DNA of 64,000 nucleotides from an uncultured Armatimonadota bacterium (GTDB lineage Bacteria; Armatimonadota; Fimbriimonadia; Fimbriimonadales; Fimbriimonadaceae). The notes beneath the pieces were generated by a model, which did not search any database, had not been told where the DNA came from, and worked only from the letters and a program-made list of their open reading frames with translations. Made by a program: the position numbers and the translations under genes. This document shows, in pieces, positions 26,333 to 34,700 of the stretch. Every line of letters starts with the position of its first letter. Within the stretch, counting starts at the first letter, position 1. The stretch spans positions 124,001 to 188,000 of the forward strand of contig CAILEM010000060.1 in assembly GCA_903833215.1 (NCBI GenBank). The letters are read 5' to 3'.

Positions 26333-27646
26333 TGCTGCGCGGATGACGCCTCGGAAGTCGGCGGCGGAACCGGTGTAGCCAGGGAAGATTTTCGCTAGGC
26401 CCTGGGCACCTAGGTGCTTCATGGCGACTTCGCCGAAAACCGCTCGGAAGTCGGTGGTCAGAGCGAGGTCGCGGTTCTCGTAGAGCTGCTCAGGAGCGAG
26501 ACCGGGCCACTTGCCGAGGACTTTGCCGCCGTTGACATCCCCGCCAAGGGCGAAGAAGCATGTGGCGTGACCATGGTCGGTGCCGTTGGTGCCGTTCGGT
26601 CGAACCGTGCGTCCGAATTCACTCATCGTGAGGATCACGACATCGCTCATCTTGTCGCCAAGGTCGTGATAGAGAGCAGAGATACCGAGTCCGAAATCGC
26701 GAAGCTGCTGGTTGAGCCGAGCGGCCTGACCAGTGTGGGTGTCCCAGCCACCCATCTCAGCGAAGGCGACTTCGACACCGACATCTGCTTTCACCAATTG
26801 AGCAATCTGCTTCATCGACTGGCCAAAACGCCCACCTGGGTATGCGGCTCCGTTGGCGGGAGCGTAACTGCTTGGGTTGATCTTCTTGAGGGCGGCGATG
26901 GCTTCAAAGCTCTCCTTTCCAGTGCCGTGAAGCACATCGCCGACCGCATCGTCGTAAATGGATTCGAATCCATCGACGACCCCCGACTGGCCAGACGCAA
27001 CTGCCTGGCGACCCTTCAAATTCTTCAGTCCGATGCCAAACGACGCGAGATCGGGAATGGCCAATGCCGCCGCATCGCCCTGAAGGCTGCGCGGCAGTCC
27101 GTTATCACATCCCATCGCTACCGCACGGAACGGACTCGACGCGGCTTGAAGTTTCGCTCGATCTTCGGGGCAGGCAAGAACCGCTCGGGACATCCATCCA
27201 TCCGCGAATCGTTTGTCACCCGGAGTTCCTGCCTCCATAAAGTCCTGTGCATCGAAATGCGAACGGGTCGCATCGGGCGAACCGCACGCCTGGATGGCGG
27301 CGAGATGCCCATCCTTGAAAATCGGAAGGAACGGCGCGAGGGCAGGGTGTAGCCCGAAGAATCCGTCGAGGTCCAATGCCGATTGGTTATCCGTTCGTGA
27401 AGGTCGGGCAATCGCGAGTCCTGGTCGATGGGTGTAGAGGTTCGCGTCACCATGGGGCACCACGATATTCAAACCGTCGGCAGCACCACGCTGGAAGATG
27501 CAGATGAGAACCTTTTTGCGCTTCTGAGCGGTAGTCGCCCCAAACGCAGTGCTTCGTAGAAACGTGGGTCCGAACAGTGGGCCGACGCCAACGGAAGCTA
27601 GGGCCAAGGCGCCATTTTTGAGAAATAGTCGTCGAGAGATGCTCAT
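26330..27646 (-). CDS. DUF1501 protein, Tat-exported (second copy)
   Basis: This 438-residue protein starts with a twin-arginine signal (SISRRLFLKNGALALASVGVG) and belongs to DUF1501. It has the landmarks VLICIFQRGAADGLNIVVPHGD, MGGWDTHTGQ, LTMSEFGRTV and NGTDHGHATCFFALGGDV, the last two bearing probable metal ligands. It differs from the copy at 9.7-11.1 kb and has the partner typical of this subtype, a DUF1800 gene 14 bases upstream. DUF1800/DUF1501 pairs are widespread and their function is not established. The gene is second in the operon, and its stop codon falls in a family-B repeat. Confidence 0.88.
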   Translation of the reverse strand: MSISRRLFLKNGALALASVGVGPLFGPTFLRSTAFGATTAQKRKKVLICIFQRGAADGLNIVVPHGDANLYTHRPGLAIARPSRTDNQSALDLDGFFGLHPALAPFLPIFKDGHLAAIQACGSPDATRSHFDAQDFMEAGTPGDKRFADGWMSRAVLACPEDRAKLQAASSPFRAVAMGCDNGLPRSLQGDAAALAIPDLASFGIGLKNLKGRQAVASGQSGVVDGFESIYDDAVGDVLHGTGKESFEAIAALKKINPSSYAPANGAAYPGGRFGQSMKQIAQLVKADVGVEVAFAEMGGWDTHTGQAARLNQQLRDFGLGISALYHDLGDKMSDVVILTMSEFGRTVRPNGTNGTDHGHATCFFALGGDVNGGKVLGKWPGLAPEQLYENRDLALTTDFRAVFGEVAMKHLGAQGLAKIFPGYTGSAADFRGVIRAA

Positions 27647-27660
27647 GGGTTAATCCTTGT

Positions 27661-29592
27661 CTAGCGTCGTTGGAATTCGGGTGAACCAAGTAATAGGGCG
27701 GCGATGGTCGCCGGACTTGTCTTCGGGTCGGCTTGTGCTTCTCGTAGGAGGGTCGCTCGGGTCGAAGCTGAAACCTGGCCATGCAGGATGCGATTCGAAA
27801 CCCGGTTAATCATGGCGTTGACGTCCATCGTGGCTCCGGCATCTTCAGCGGGATCTTCTAGCTTCACGTCGCTAATTCGACCTTGGGTGAGGGCCAGCGA
27901 GAAATTGAGTCGCGAGATCAACGCTCCGCTAGAGACCCACTTCCGCGAGTCCTCTGGGAAACCGGTTGGGGCTTGGTATTGGAAGATCGGTTGTCCCATC
28001 GTGCCGATTTGACCGAGGAAAGTGTTGGTGTTCATGTCGATGTACCCACCGCCTTGAGGGGGTCGAACCATCGAATTAGCTTCGCGTAGGAGTTGTTTGC
28101 GAGACACGAGGGCGTCTGGGTCAAGGGTTCCGTCGAGAGCACGCACCGATGACACCGCGTATTCGAACGGTGACTTGATCTTCTTGCATAGCGCGTCCGA
28201 AGAGTAGAACTCGGGCGATGTAACGATCGTACGAACGATCTCTCGCAGGTTGCCATCGGTGCTTTGCCAAGTTTGAATGCACTTGTTTACGAGTGACACC
28301 GGCGGTTCGTCACACACCAGTCGTTGGCAAAGCTGGGTCGAGATGTGGCGCCACGTCGCACGGTCGCTGGCAAGCAAATCGAGCACGATTTCACCGTCGC
28401 GCATGCCTCCTCCCGCTGGGATGTGGTGGCCGAGCACGACCTTTTCGCCGCTATCGTGGACCATCGGATGGAACTGAAAAACTCCGGCTTCGCTATACCG
28501 ATTGATACGCGCTCGGGTGCCATCGGCCGACCCAATTCCCCAACCGGTAAAGCATCGGGCAACTTCCCGCACGTCTTGTTGGGTGTAGCCGCCGTTCACG
28601 CCGAGGGTGTGCAGCTCCATGATTTCGCGAGCGTAGTTCTCGTTGAGACCCACTTTGCGCTTGGGCGGTACTGAAGGGGTCGGTGTGCTTCCAAGCTGGG
28701 CTTGGCGTCGTTTTCGGAACTTTGTCAGCGCGGGAATTTCGTCAGCCACTGATTGAAAGTTGTCGAGATAGACCAACATCGCTGGGCTCTTGGCACTTGC
28801 TTCTAGTAAGTCTCGGAACTTGCCCCAAACGTGGGGACGGATGACGTTTCGATCATCCAATACCTTCAGCACCCCACACGGTGCCTTGCGGATGTCAATG
28901 TTGAAGTGGTTGCTCCAGAAGTCGACGAGTACCTCTTGAAGCTGACGCTGTGAGTCCACCGCACGGATAAGCTTGTCGGCATTGAACTCCTCGTGCAGCA
29001 ACCCAATCGACTCGGCAAGACGACCGAGTTCCTGGCGGTTCTCCCGCACTTGGCGCATCAGGTCGGGGTCGTCCATCACTGCTTGTCGCATGGCCTTCGG
29101 ATCGGCCTGGGCGGTGCCGGCTGTTGTTGCATCCGCTTTGGCGGGGGTTTTCTCAGCAGCTTGCTTTCTAACTTGTCGCCTAAGCTTTGCCGCCGCTTGG
29201 TCGGCATTGATGAACTCTTTGTATTTAGCGGCAATTTCGGAATCCGATAGGCTCAGTTCGGGATAGCCCTTCAGCTTCTGCTCGACGGCAGAGTCATCGA
29301 TCTCTTCCGGGTGCAACTGCTTCTGGATCCATGCGGAGATGCCAATGCGCTTAACTCTTTCGACGTCATCCGGTCGAGGGCCAAAGCCGAGACGGTTGAG
29401 CACGTGGAGGACCTTGTCGTTTTCCGTCGTCGCAGTTTGGGTTACCTTCGACTTCTTCTGTTGAGGCTGACTTGCGAAAGATGCTTGCGGTGCCAGCATC
29501 GAAAGAAGCACAAGGGCACCGATCGACGGAAGCAAGGCAGATCGCCAAGCTTGCGGATTGGAGTTACGATGAGGATTCTCTAAGGTTTGCAT
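27661..29592 (-). CDS. DUF1800 protein, exported
   Basis: The 643-residue product has an N-terminal export segment (ALLPSIGALVLLSMLAPQASFAS). The DUF1800 signature runs through the rest: VLHVLNRLGFGPRPDDVERV, LVDFWSNHFNIDI, NENYAREIMELHTLGVNGGYTQQDV, FTGWGI and FHPMVHDSGEKVVLG. There is a lysine- and alanine-rich stretch near residues 135-170 (VRKQAAEKTPAKADATT) that is probably a flexible insert. It is the first gene of an operon with the DUF1501 gene, a pairing seen across many bacteria; the role is unknown. It is divergent from the PH-domain genes. Confidence 0.9.
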   Translation of the reverse strand: MQTLENPHRNSNPQAWRSALLPSIGALVLLSMLAPQASFASQPQQKKSKVTQTATTENDKVLHVLNRLGFGPRPDDVERVKRIGISAWIQKQLHPEEIDDSAVEQKLKGYPELSLSDSEIAAKYKEFINADQAAAKLRRQVRKQAAEKTPAKADATTAGTAQADPKAMRQAVMDDPDLMRQVRENRQELGRLAESIGLLHEEFNADKLIRAVDSQRQLQEVLVDFWSNHFNIDIRKAPCGVLKVLDDRNVIRPHVWGKFRDLLEASAKSPAMLVYLDNFQSVADEIPALTKFRKRRQAQLGSTPTPSVPPKRKVGLNENYAREIMELHTLGVNGGYTQQDVREVARCFTGWGIGSADGTRARINRYSEAGVFQFHPMVHDSGEKVVLGHHIPAGGGMRDGEIVLDLLASDRATWRHISTQLCQRLVCDEPPVSLVNKCIQTWQSTDGNLREIVRTIVTSPEFYSSDALCKKIKSPFEYAVSSVRALDGTLDPDALVSRKQLLREANSMVRPPQGGGYIDMNTNTFLGQIGTMGQPIFQYQAPTGFPEDSRKWVSSGALISRLNFSLALTQGRISDVKLEDPAEDAGATMDVNAMINRVSNRILHGQVSASTRATLLREAQADPKTSPATIAALLLGSPEFQRR

Positions 29593-29695
29593 AGCCGTCG
29601 TGAGTCGGATTGACGAACGATCCGCCGAGTTGTTCAGTGTAAATCAAATCGACAATGCAACGAGGATATCAAAAGTCCTGTCGTAAACTGTGCGA

Positions 29696-30157
29696 ATGAA
29701 TGAGATCGAGCGCCCAGACCCAAAAGTGCTGTTTGTTTGGCGAGCTGAGGTCCTAACGACTTGGGGCATCATCCTAGTAATCACTCTTGCTGGGCTGATT
29801 GGTTTCGTTTATACGGTCGGAATGCCATGGTGGTACGTCGGCTTTGCGGCCATCCCACTGCTCTTCGGCGTTCTCTCGCTGAGCTTGCTCAAGCTTCGGT
29901 GGAAATTCTGGACCTTCCAAATCACGCCGGATTCGCTTGAAATGAGTCACGGTTGGTGGATCCGCAAGCGTCGTATTGTGGCGCTGAGCCGCATCCAGCA
30001 CATCGACTTCGACTCCGGGCCGATCGGTCGTAAGTTCGATCTCGTTCATGTCGTGGTTCACACCGCAGGAGCGAACGTTGGCACGATTCCCGGAATCCGA
30101 ACTGAACGGGCGGAACGGTTGCGTAGCGAACTGATGTCGGGCCGGAAAGCTCTGTGA
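29696..30157 (+). CDS. Bacterial PH-domain membrane protein (YdbS-like)
   Basis: This 153-residue protein has two adjacent membrane helices (TTWGIILVITLAGLIGFVYTVG and WYVGFAAIPLLFGVLSLSLL) followed by one bPH2 domain (FQITPDSLEMSHGWWIRKRRIVALSRIQHIDF). This is the YdbS layout, in which a small PH protein is partnered by a larger YdbT-like protein, encoded here by the next gene. The ATG at 29696 is preferred over a GTG six bases earlier; neither has a strong ribosome-binding site. The stop overlaps the next start by four bases. The function of such pairs is poorly defined; protection against antimicrobial peptides has been reported for the Bacillus homologues. Confidence 0.82.
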   Translation: MNEIERPDPKVLFVWRAEVLTTWGIILVITLAGLIGFVYTVGMPWWYVGFAAIPLLFGVLSLSLLKLRWKFWTFQITPDSLEMSHGWWIRKRRIVALSRIQHIDFDSGPIGRKFDLVHVVVHTAGANVGTIPGIRTERAERLRSELMSGRKAL

Positions 30158-31719
30158 GACGGCTCCACTGGGCAACCATCGTGGTCGCGCTGCTTCCCGG
30201 TTTGCGGGAAGCGATTCGCACCACGTTTCCGGTGATCATCGGTGCGTTTGCGACTGGTCACGGAGCCAGTAATGATTGGTTCGCCGGCCTGATTGCCCTT
30301 GTCACTGGTGCGTTTGCCATCAGTGCGTACTGGACCACTCGGTTTTCCATTGAGGACGACCATGTTGCCCACCACACCGGCTGGATCTTCAAGAAAGATC
30401 GACGCATCCCCCTGAACCAGATTCAGAACGTAAACATCCGGCAGAACGTTTTGGAGCGGTTGTTCAAAGTCGCGACGGTCGATGTGGAAACCGCGATGGG
30501 TAAGGGGCGTGATCTGAAACTCACCGTGCTGGGCTTTGCCGATGCCGAGCACTTCCGAGAGCAACTCCTCGGTGCCGCGCATCTTGATGTCTCGACCATT
30601 GTCAAATCGGAAGAGCCGGTAATGCGCCTTAGCAACCACGACCTCTTGCTCGGCGCCGTCACTGAGAATCACATTGCCCAATTCATCACCGGAATCTTCA
30701 CCATCGGCGGACCCTCCATCGGGATCGTGATGAATTTCGGTTCGAAACTGCCGACCCAATACATTCCCCTTGTGTTTGCCGGTGCCTTGATGATCGGCAT
30801 GGTTGGATCATGGATTTGGGGGGCCGGGTCTTATTACCTGAAGTACGGCGGGTTCACTGTTCACATCACCGAGAATATCTTCCGCATCCGGTACGGGCTT
30901 CTGAGCAAGATCCAGTTAGCGATTCGCCCCGGTCGCATTGAGTATTTGAATCTGACCGCTACGATTCCTCAGCGGCTGATGGGCCGAGCGAGCCTTCACG
31001 TGGGAACCGCAGCGACCTTTGGCGAGGCTGGTGTTTTGGCTCCAATGGCGTTGTTCGTGCCCAAGGAAGCCGCCTATCGTGGAGCGAGCGAAGTGATCCC
31101 CGGGTTAGATCTTGGCAGCCTCGCTTGGCAACCCTTTCATCCCACTTTCTATCGTGTGCGCCTCGCGCGTAGCTTCTTTTTCTTCTGCTTCTGGCTTGCG
31201 GGCGCGACGTGGATCAGCTCACTCGGCCGTCACGGCGCTGCTTCTTTCATCTGGCTCTTGTTCGGGCTGATCGTGACGGTCCAGGTTTGTGGAACCATCG
31301 CACTATTCTTGGCTCGGGCCGAAAACGGGTTCGCAATCACCGACGACGCCCTTATCGTTCGACAGGGCTACTATCACCAGGCGATCAACGCGATGCCGAT
31401 TCATCGCATGGAGAATGTCGCCACCACCCAACCTTGGTGGTGGAAGAAGCGCGGTGCGGCGACGCTCATCGTTCAAGCCATGAAGCACCGAGTCCACGTC
31501 GGCGCCCTCCCCGTGGAGGCCATTGAGACACTGATGTCTCTATGGCGCGAGAAGATCCACTATGTCGATTCTCTCCCCGAAGCCGAAGTCCTCGTCGAAG
31601 ACGAGCCAGATATTGAGACATTCGTCGAAGATCTTTCTGAAGTCGTTGAGCCTGCCAACGAGCTCATCAACGAAAGCGCCAACGACGCGGAACCACAAAA
31701 GCCCATGTCAGCGCCATAG
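30154..31719 (+). CDS. Bacterial PH-domain membrane protein (YdbT-like)
   Basis: This 521-residue integral membrane protein carries three bPH2-type domains alternating with membrane helices. The first domain is at about residues 65-130 (RFSIEDDHVAHHTGWIFKKDRRIPLNQIQNV). The second begins near residue 235 (FTVHITENIFRIRYGLL) and the third near residue 390 (FAITDDALIVRQGYYHQAINAMPIHRMENV). The C-terminal 50 residues are acidic and probably disordered. The GTG start overlaps the stop of the smaller PH protein (GTGA), so the two are coupled. A GC-rich hairpin follows the stop codon. Confidence 0.82.
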   Translation: MRRLHWATIVVALLPGLREAIRTTFPVIIGAFATGHGASNDWFAGLIALVTGAFAISAYWTTRFSIEDDHVAHHTGWIFKKDRRIPLNQIQNVNIRQNVLERLFKVATVDVETAMGKGRDLKLTVLGFADAEHFREQLLGAAHLDVSTIVKSEEPVMRLSNHDLLLGAVTENHIAQFITGIFTIGGPSIGIVMNFGSKLPTQYIPLVFAGALMIGMVGSWIWGAGSYYLKYGGFTVHITENIFRIRYGLLSKIQLAIRPGRIEYLNLTATIPQRLMGRASLHVGTAATFGEAGVLAPMALFVPKEAAYRGASEVIPGLDLGSLAWQPFHPTFYRVRLARSFFFFCFWLAGATWISSLGRHGAASFIWLLFGLIVTVQVCGTIALFLARAENGFAITDDALIVRQGYYHQAINAMPIHRMENVATTQPWWWKKRGAATLIVQAMKHRVHVGALPVEAIETLMSLWREKIHYVDSLPEAEVLVEDEPDIETFVEDLSEVVEPANELINESANDAEPQKPMSAP

Positions 31720-31741
31720 GAAACTGGCCATCAAACACCTG

Positions 31742-31769
31742 CGCGGCCCAGGCAACTGCCCGGGCCGCG
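31742..31769 (+). terminator. Probable rho-independent terminator
   Basis: CGCGGCCC (31742-31749) pairs with GGGCCGCG (31762-31769) around a 12-base loop, and a T-rich stretch follows. It lies between the PH-domain operon and the convergent giant gene and could stop the plus-strand transcript. Confidence 0.6.
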
Positions 31770-31783
31770 TTGATTTGCTTTTC

Positions 31784-34700
31784 CTACGGATTGACGGTGA
31801 GGACGGCGGATGCGCTAAGCCCTCCCTGCGTTGCGGTAACCGTAGCTGGGGTCGATGCGGTGACCTTGCTATGTTTCACTGAGAACGTTGCGGATGTCCT
31901 TCCCGCGAGAATCGTTACCGTCGCGGGAACGGTCGCACAACTGGCTGAGCTCGACAGCGAGACCACCATCCCACCAACGGGCGCTGGCCCCGTCAGTTTC
32001 ACCGTTCCCGTCACGACTGTTGCCAAAACCCCACGGACGGCGGTGGGTGAAACGGCTACCGACAGGAGAGTAGGCACCTGTACAGATACGGTCGTCGATG
32101 CCGAACTGGAATCGTAGGTTCCTGTCACGCTGGCGGTGACAGGAGAGGAAACGGCGGTTGTGGTGATCGTGAATGACTCGCTCGACATTCCTACTGCAAC
32201 ACTTGCCGATAATGGCAGCTTGACTGCTGTCGAGCTTGAGGCCAGCTTCACCACCACAGCAGCGGAGGCGGGCACCGCATTGAGAGTAACGGTACCGATG
32301 GAGTCTGCTCCTCCAATGACGCTACTCGGTGTAGCTGTCATCGATGTCACCACAAACGGATTCACCATGAGCGTCGCAGATTGACTCACCCCACCTGCGC
32401 TTGCCGTAATTCCGGCGTTGGTCGCTGCTGATACCCGAAGGTGAGATACCTTGAATGTCGCCGTCACCGCACCCGCCTTGAACAAAACACTGGCGGGAAC
32501 GGTCACCGCTTTCTTGTCAGCACTACTCAAAATAACGGAGTAAGCAGCTACGGGTGGCGCAGACAGGGTCACAGTTCCATTCACAACTGCAGTGGAGCTT
32601 CCCACTACTGAACTGGTGGACAATGTAATCGCAGTTACCGCTGGAGGAAGAAGCCTCATCGGGTTCGTCCCCTTTAGTGTTCCGAGCTTGACCGTGAGTG
32701 TGACGTCTGTTTCCTTTACGACCGGCAATGTTGTAATCGTAAAGTCGACAGACGATGCTCCAGCTGGGATCGTGACTGTTGCAGGTGCCTTTGCATCGAC
32801 GCTACTTGAAGTGACGGTCGCCACCAATCCGCCAGTTGGGGCGGCTCCGCTGAGATAGATTGTTCCGGTTGAAGACGCTCCGTCTCTTACGGCCTGAGGC
32901 GAGATAAGGAACAGGTAGAGGCCAGCTGGAGTGAGGGTCAGCGAGGTGGACTGAGTCACGCCGTCGAGAGAAGCTGAGATCATAACTTGCGTGCTCGACG
33001 CGACTCCGCTGGTTGTTACCCTAAACGTTCCGATACTGGATCCGGCCGGAACAAACAAACTTGGCGGTACGCTTCCTCCAGCCGTTGACGACAAGCTGAC
33101 AGTGACGCCACCCGCCGGTGCCTGCCTTGCCAGAATAACCGATCCTCCGGCGATGTTCCCACCCACAACCTCAGTTGGTAGCACCGCAATGCTAGAAAGC
33201 ATAGGGATTTGCACCGCCAGGGTTGCATAGACCACAGTGACTCCAGAGCCCGCAGTGATTGTCGCGGTGTCGGTATAGTACGCCTTTGTCGTTTGAATCG
33301 TAAACGTCGCAGACGAGCTACCCGCTGGAACTGTTACATTCGCAGGGACGATTGCCCAAGCCAGACTGGAACGGAGGAAAACTGAAAACCCACCAACGGG
33401 TGCGGGTGCGTTCAACGTGACCGTACCTGTGGCTGAGTTTCCGCCGACGACAGCATTGGGCGAAATGGAAAGGCCAGCGACGCTGAGAGGATCGATCGTG
33501 AGCGTTGCCGATTGCGTAATGCCTGCAAGCGTTGCGCTAATCGTCGACGTCGCAGAAAAATCCACAGTGGATGTTGTCACGGTAAACGTTCCGGTGGTAA
33601 CCCCGGTAGGAATCGTTACCGTCGCAGGGACGGTGGCGGCAACGTTGCTTGACTTCAAGCTAACTTGCAGTCCGCCAGGTCCGACCGGACCGTTAAGGGT
33701 CAGGGTTGCCGTTGAACTCGTGCTGCCAAATACCTGGCTCGGTGCCAAGGTGATGCCACTCAAACTCGGTGGGCTGACTTTCAGGTTCGCTGAAACCGTA
33801 ACTCCATTCAGGGTCCCTGATATGGCTGCAACGACTGAAGAGGAGACAGCCACGGTATTGACTGTAAACGTTGCAGTGCTGAATCCTGCCCCCACAAAAA
33901 CCGAAGCAGGAACGGTCGCCGCAACATTGCTCGAACTCAGCGAGACAAGCATGCCGCCGATTGGAGCCGATCCGGTGAGCAATACCGTGCCAATTGACGA
34001 GTTCCCACCGGCAACCGTCGTTGGTGACACGCTTATGCTGGTTAATGCCGGTGGATTAATGGTCAGCAGCGCCTTTTGCAGAGAGGTCCCCATCGATGCC
34101 GATATCGTCGCATAGGTTGTTGTATTAACCGAAGTGGTCGCCACCTGAAACGTAGCCGTCGTTGCTCCCGACGGTACGGTGACGCTGGCTGGGACAACCG
34201 CACTCAGGTTATCGGAAGAGAGGTTCACAATCGAGCCACTGCCGGAAGCAGCGACGCTCAAAGTAACCGTGCCCGTCGAAAAATTCCCTCCACTAACGGT
34301 GGCTGGAGACAATGATAAGCCAGATAGGCCCAGAACAACTACCTTGAGAGGCAGGGAAAATGTCGCATTACCTTGTGTCGCGTTGATCGTTACGGAGGCG
34401 GTAGCCGATAGTGAAGGGTTCCCCGATATGGCAAACGTCGCCGAAGTTGCGCCGGCAGGCACGGTTACCGAGGAGGACACAGTTGCAGCGGACGTATTTG
34501 TGCTTGATAGAGACACGACAAGTCCGCCAGAAGGGGCAGATGAGGAAAGAGTCACGGTTCCGGTCGCTTGGGTTCCAGCCGCGATCGAACTGGGAGCAAC
34601 CGTAAGATTTGTCAACGAAGGAACGATGGCTTGAGGAGGGATTTGTAGCCGCCACAAGCCGCGTCCGTATGTTCCCGCGTTAAGGTATCGCGTTCCGCTG

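Noticed and set aside
26414-27352. Plus-strand open frame of 312 codons
   Set aside because: It lies fully antisense to the DUF1501 gene, which has clear family motifs; it is a shadow caused by codon bias.
33417-34115. Plus-strand open frame of 232 codons
   Set aside because: Antisense to the Ig-like repeats of the giant protein; the repeats give a repeated antisense pattern with no independent signal.
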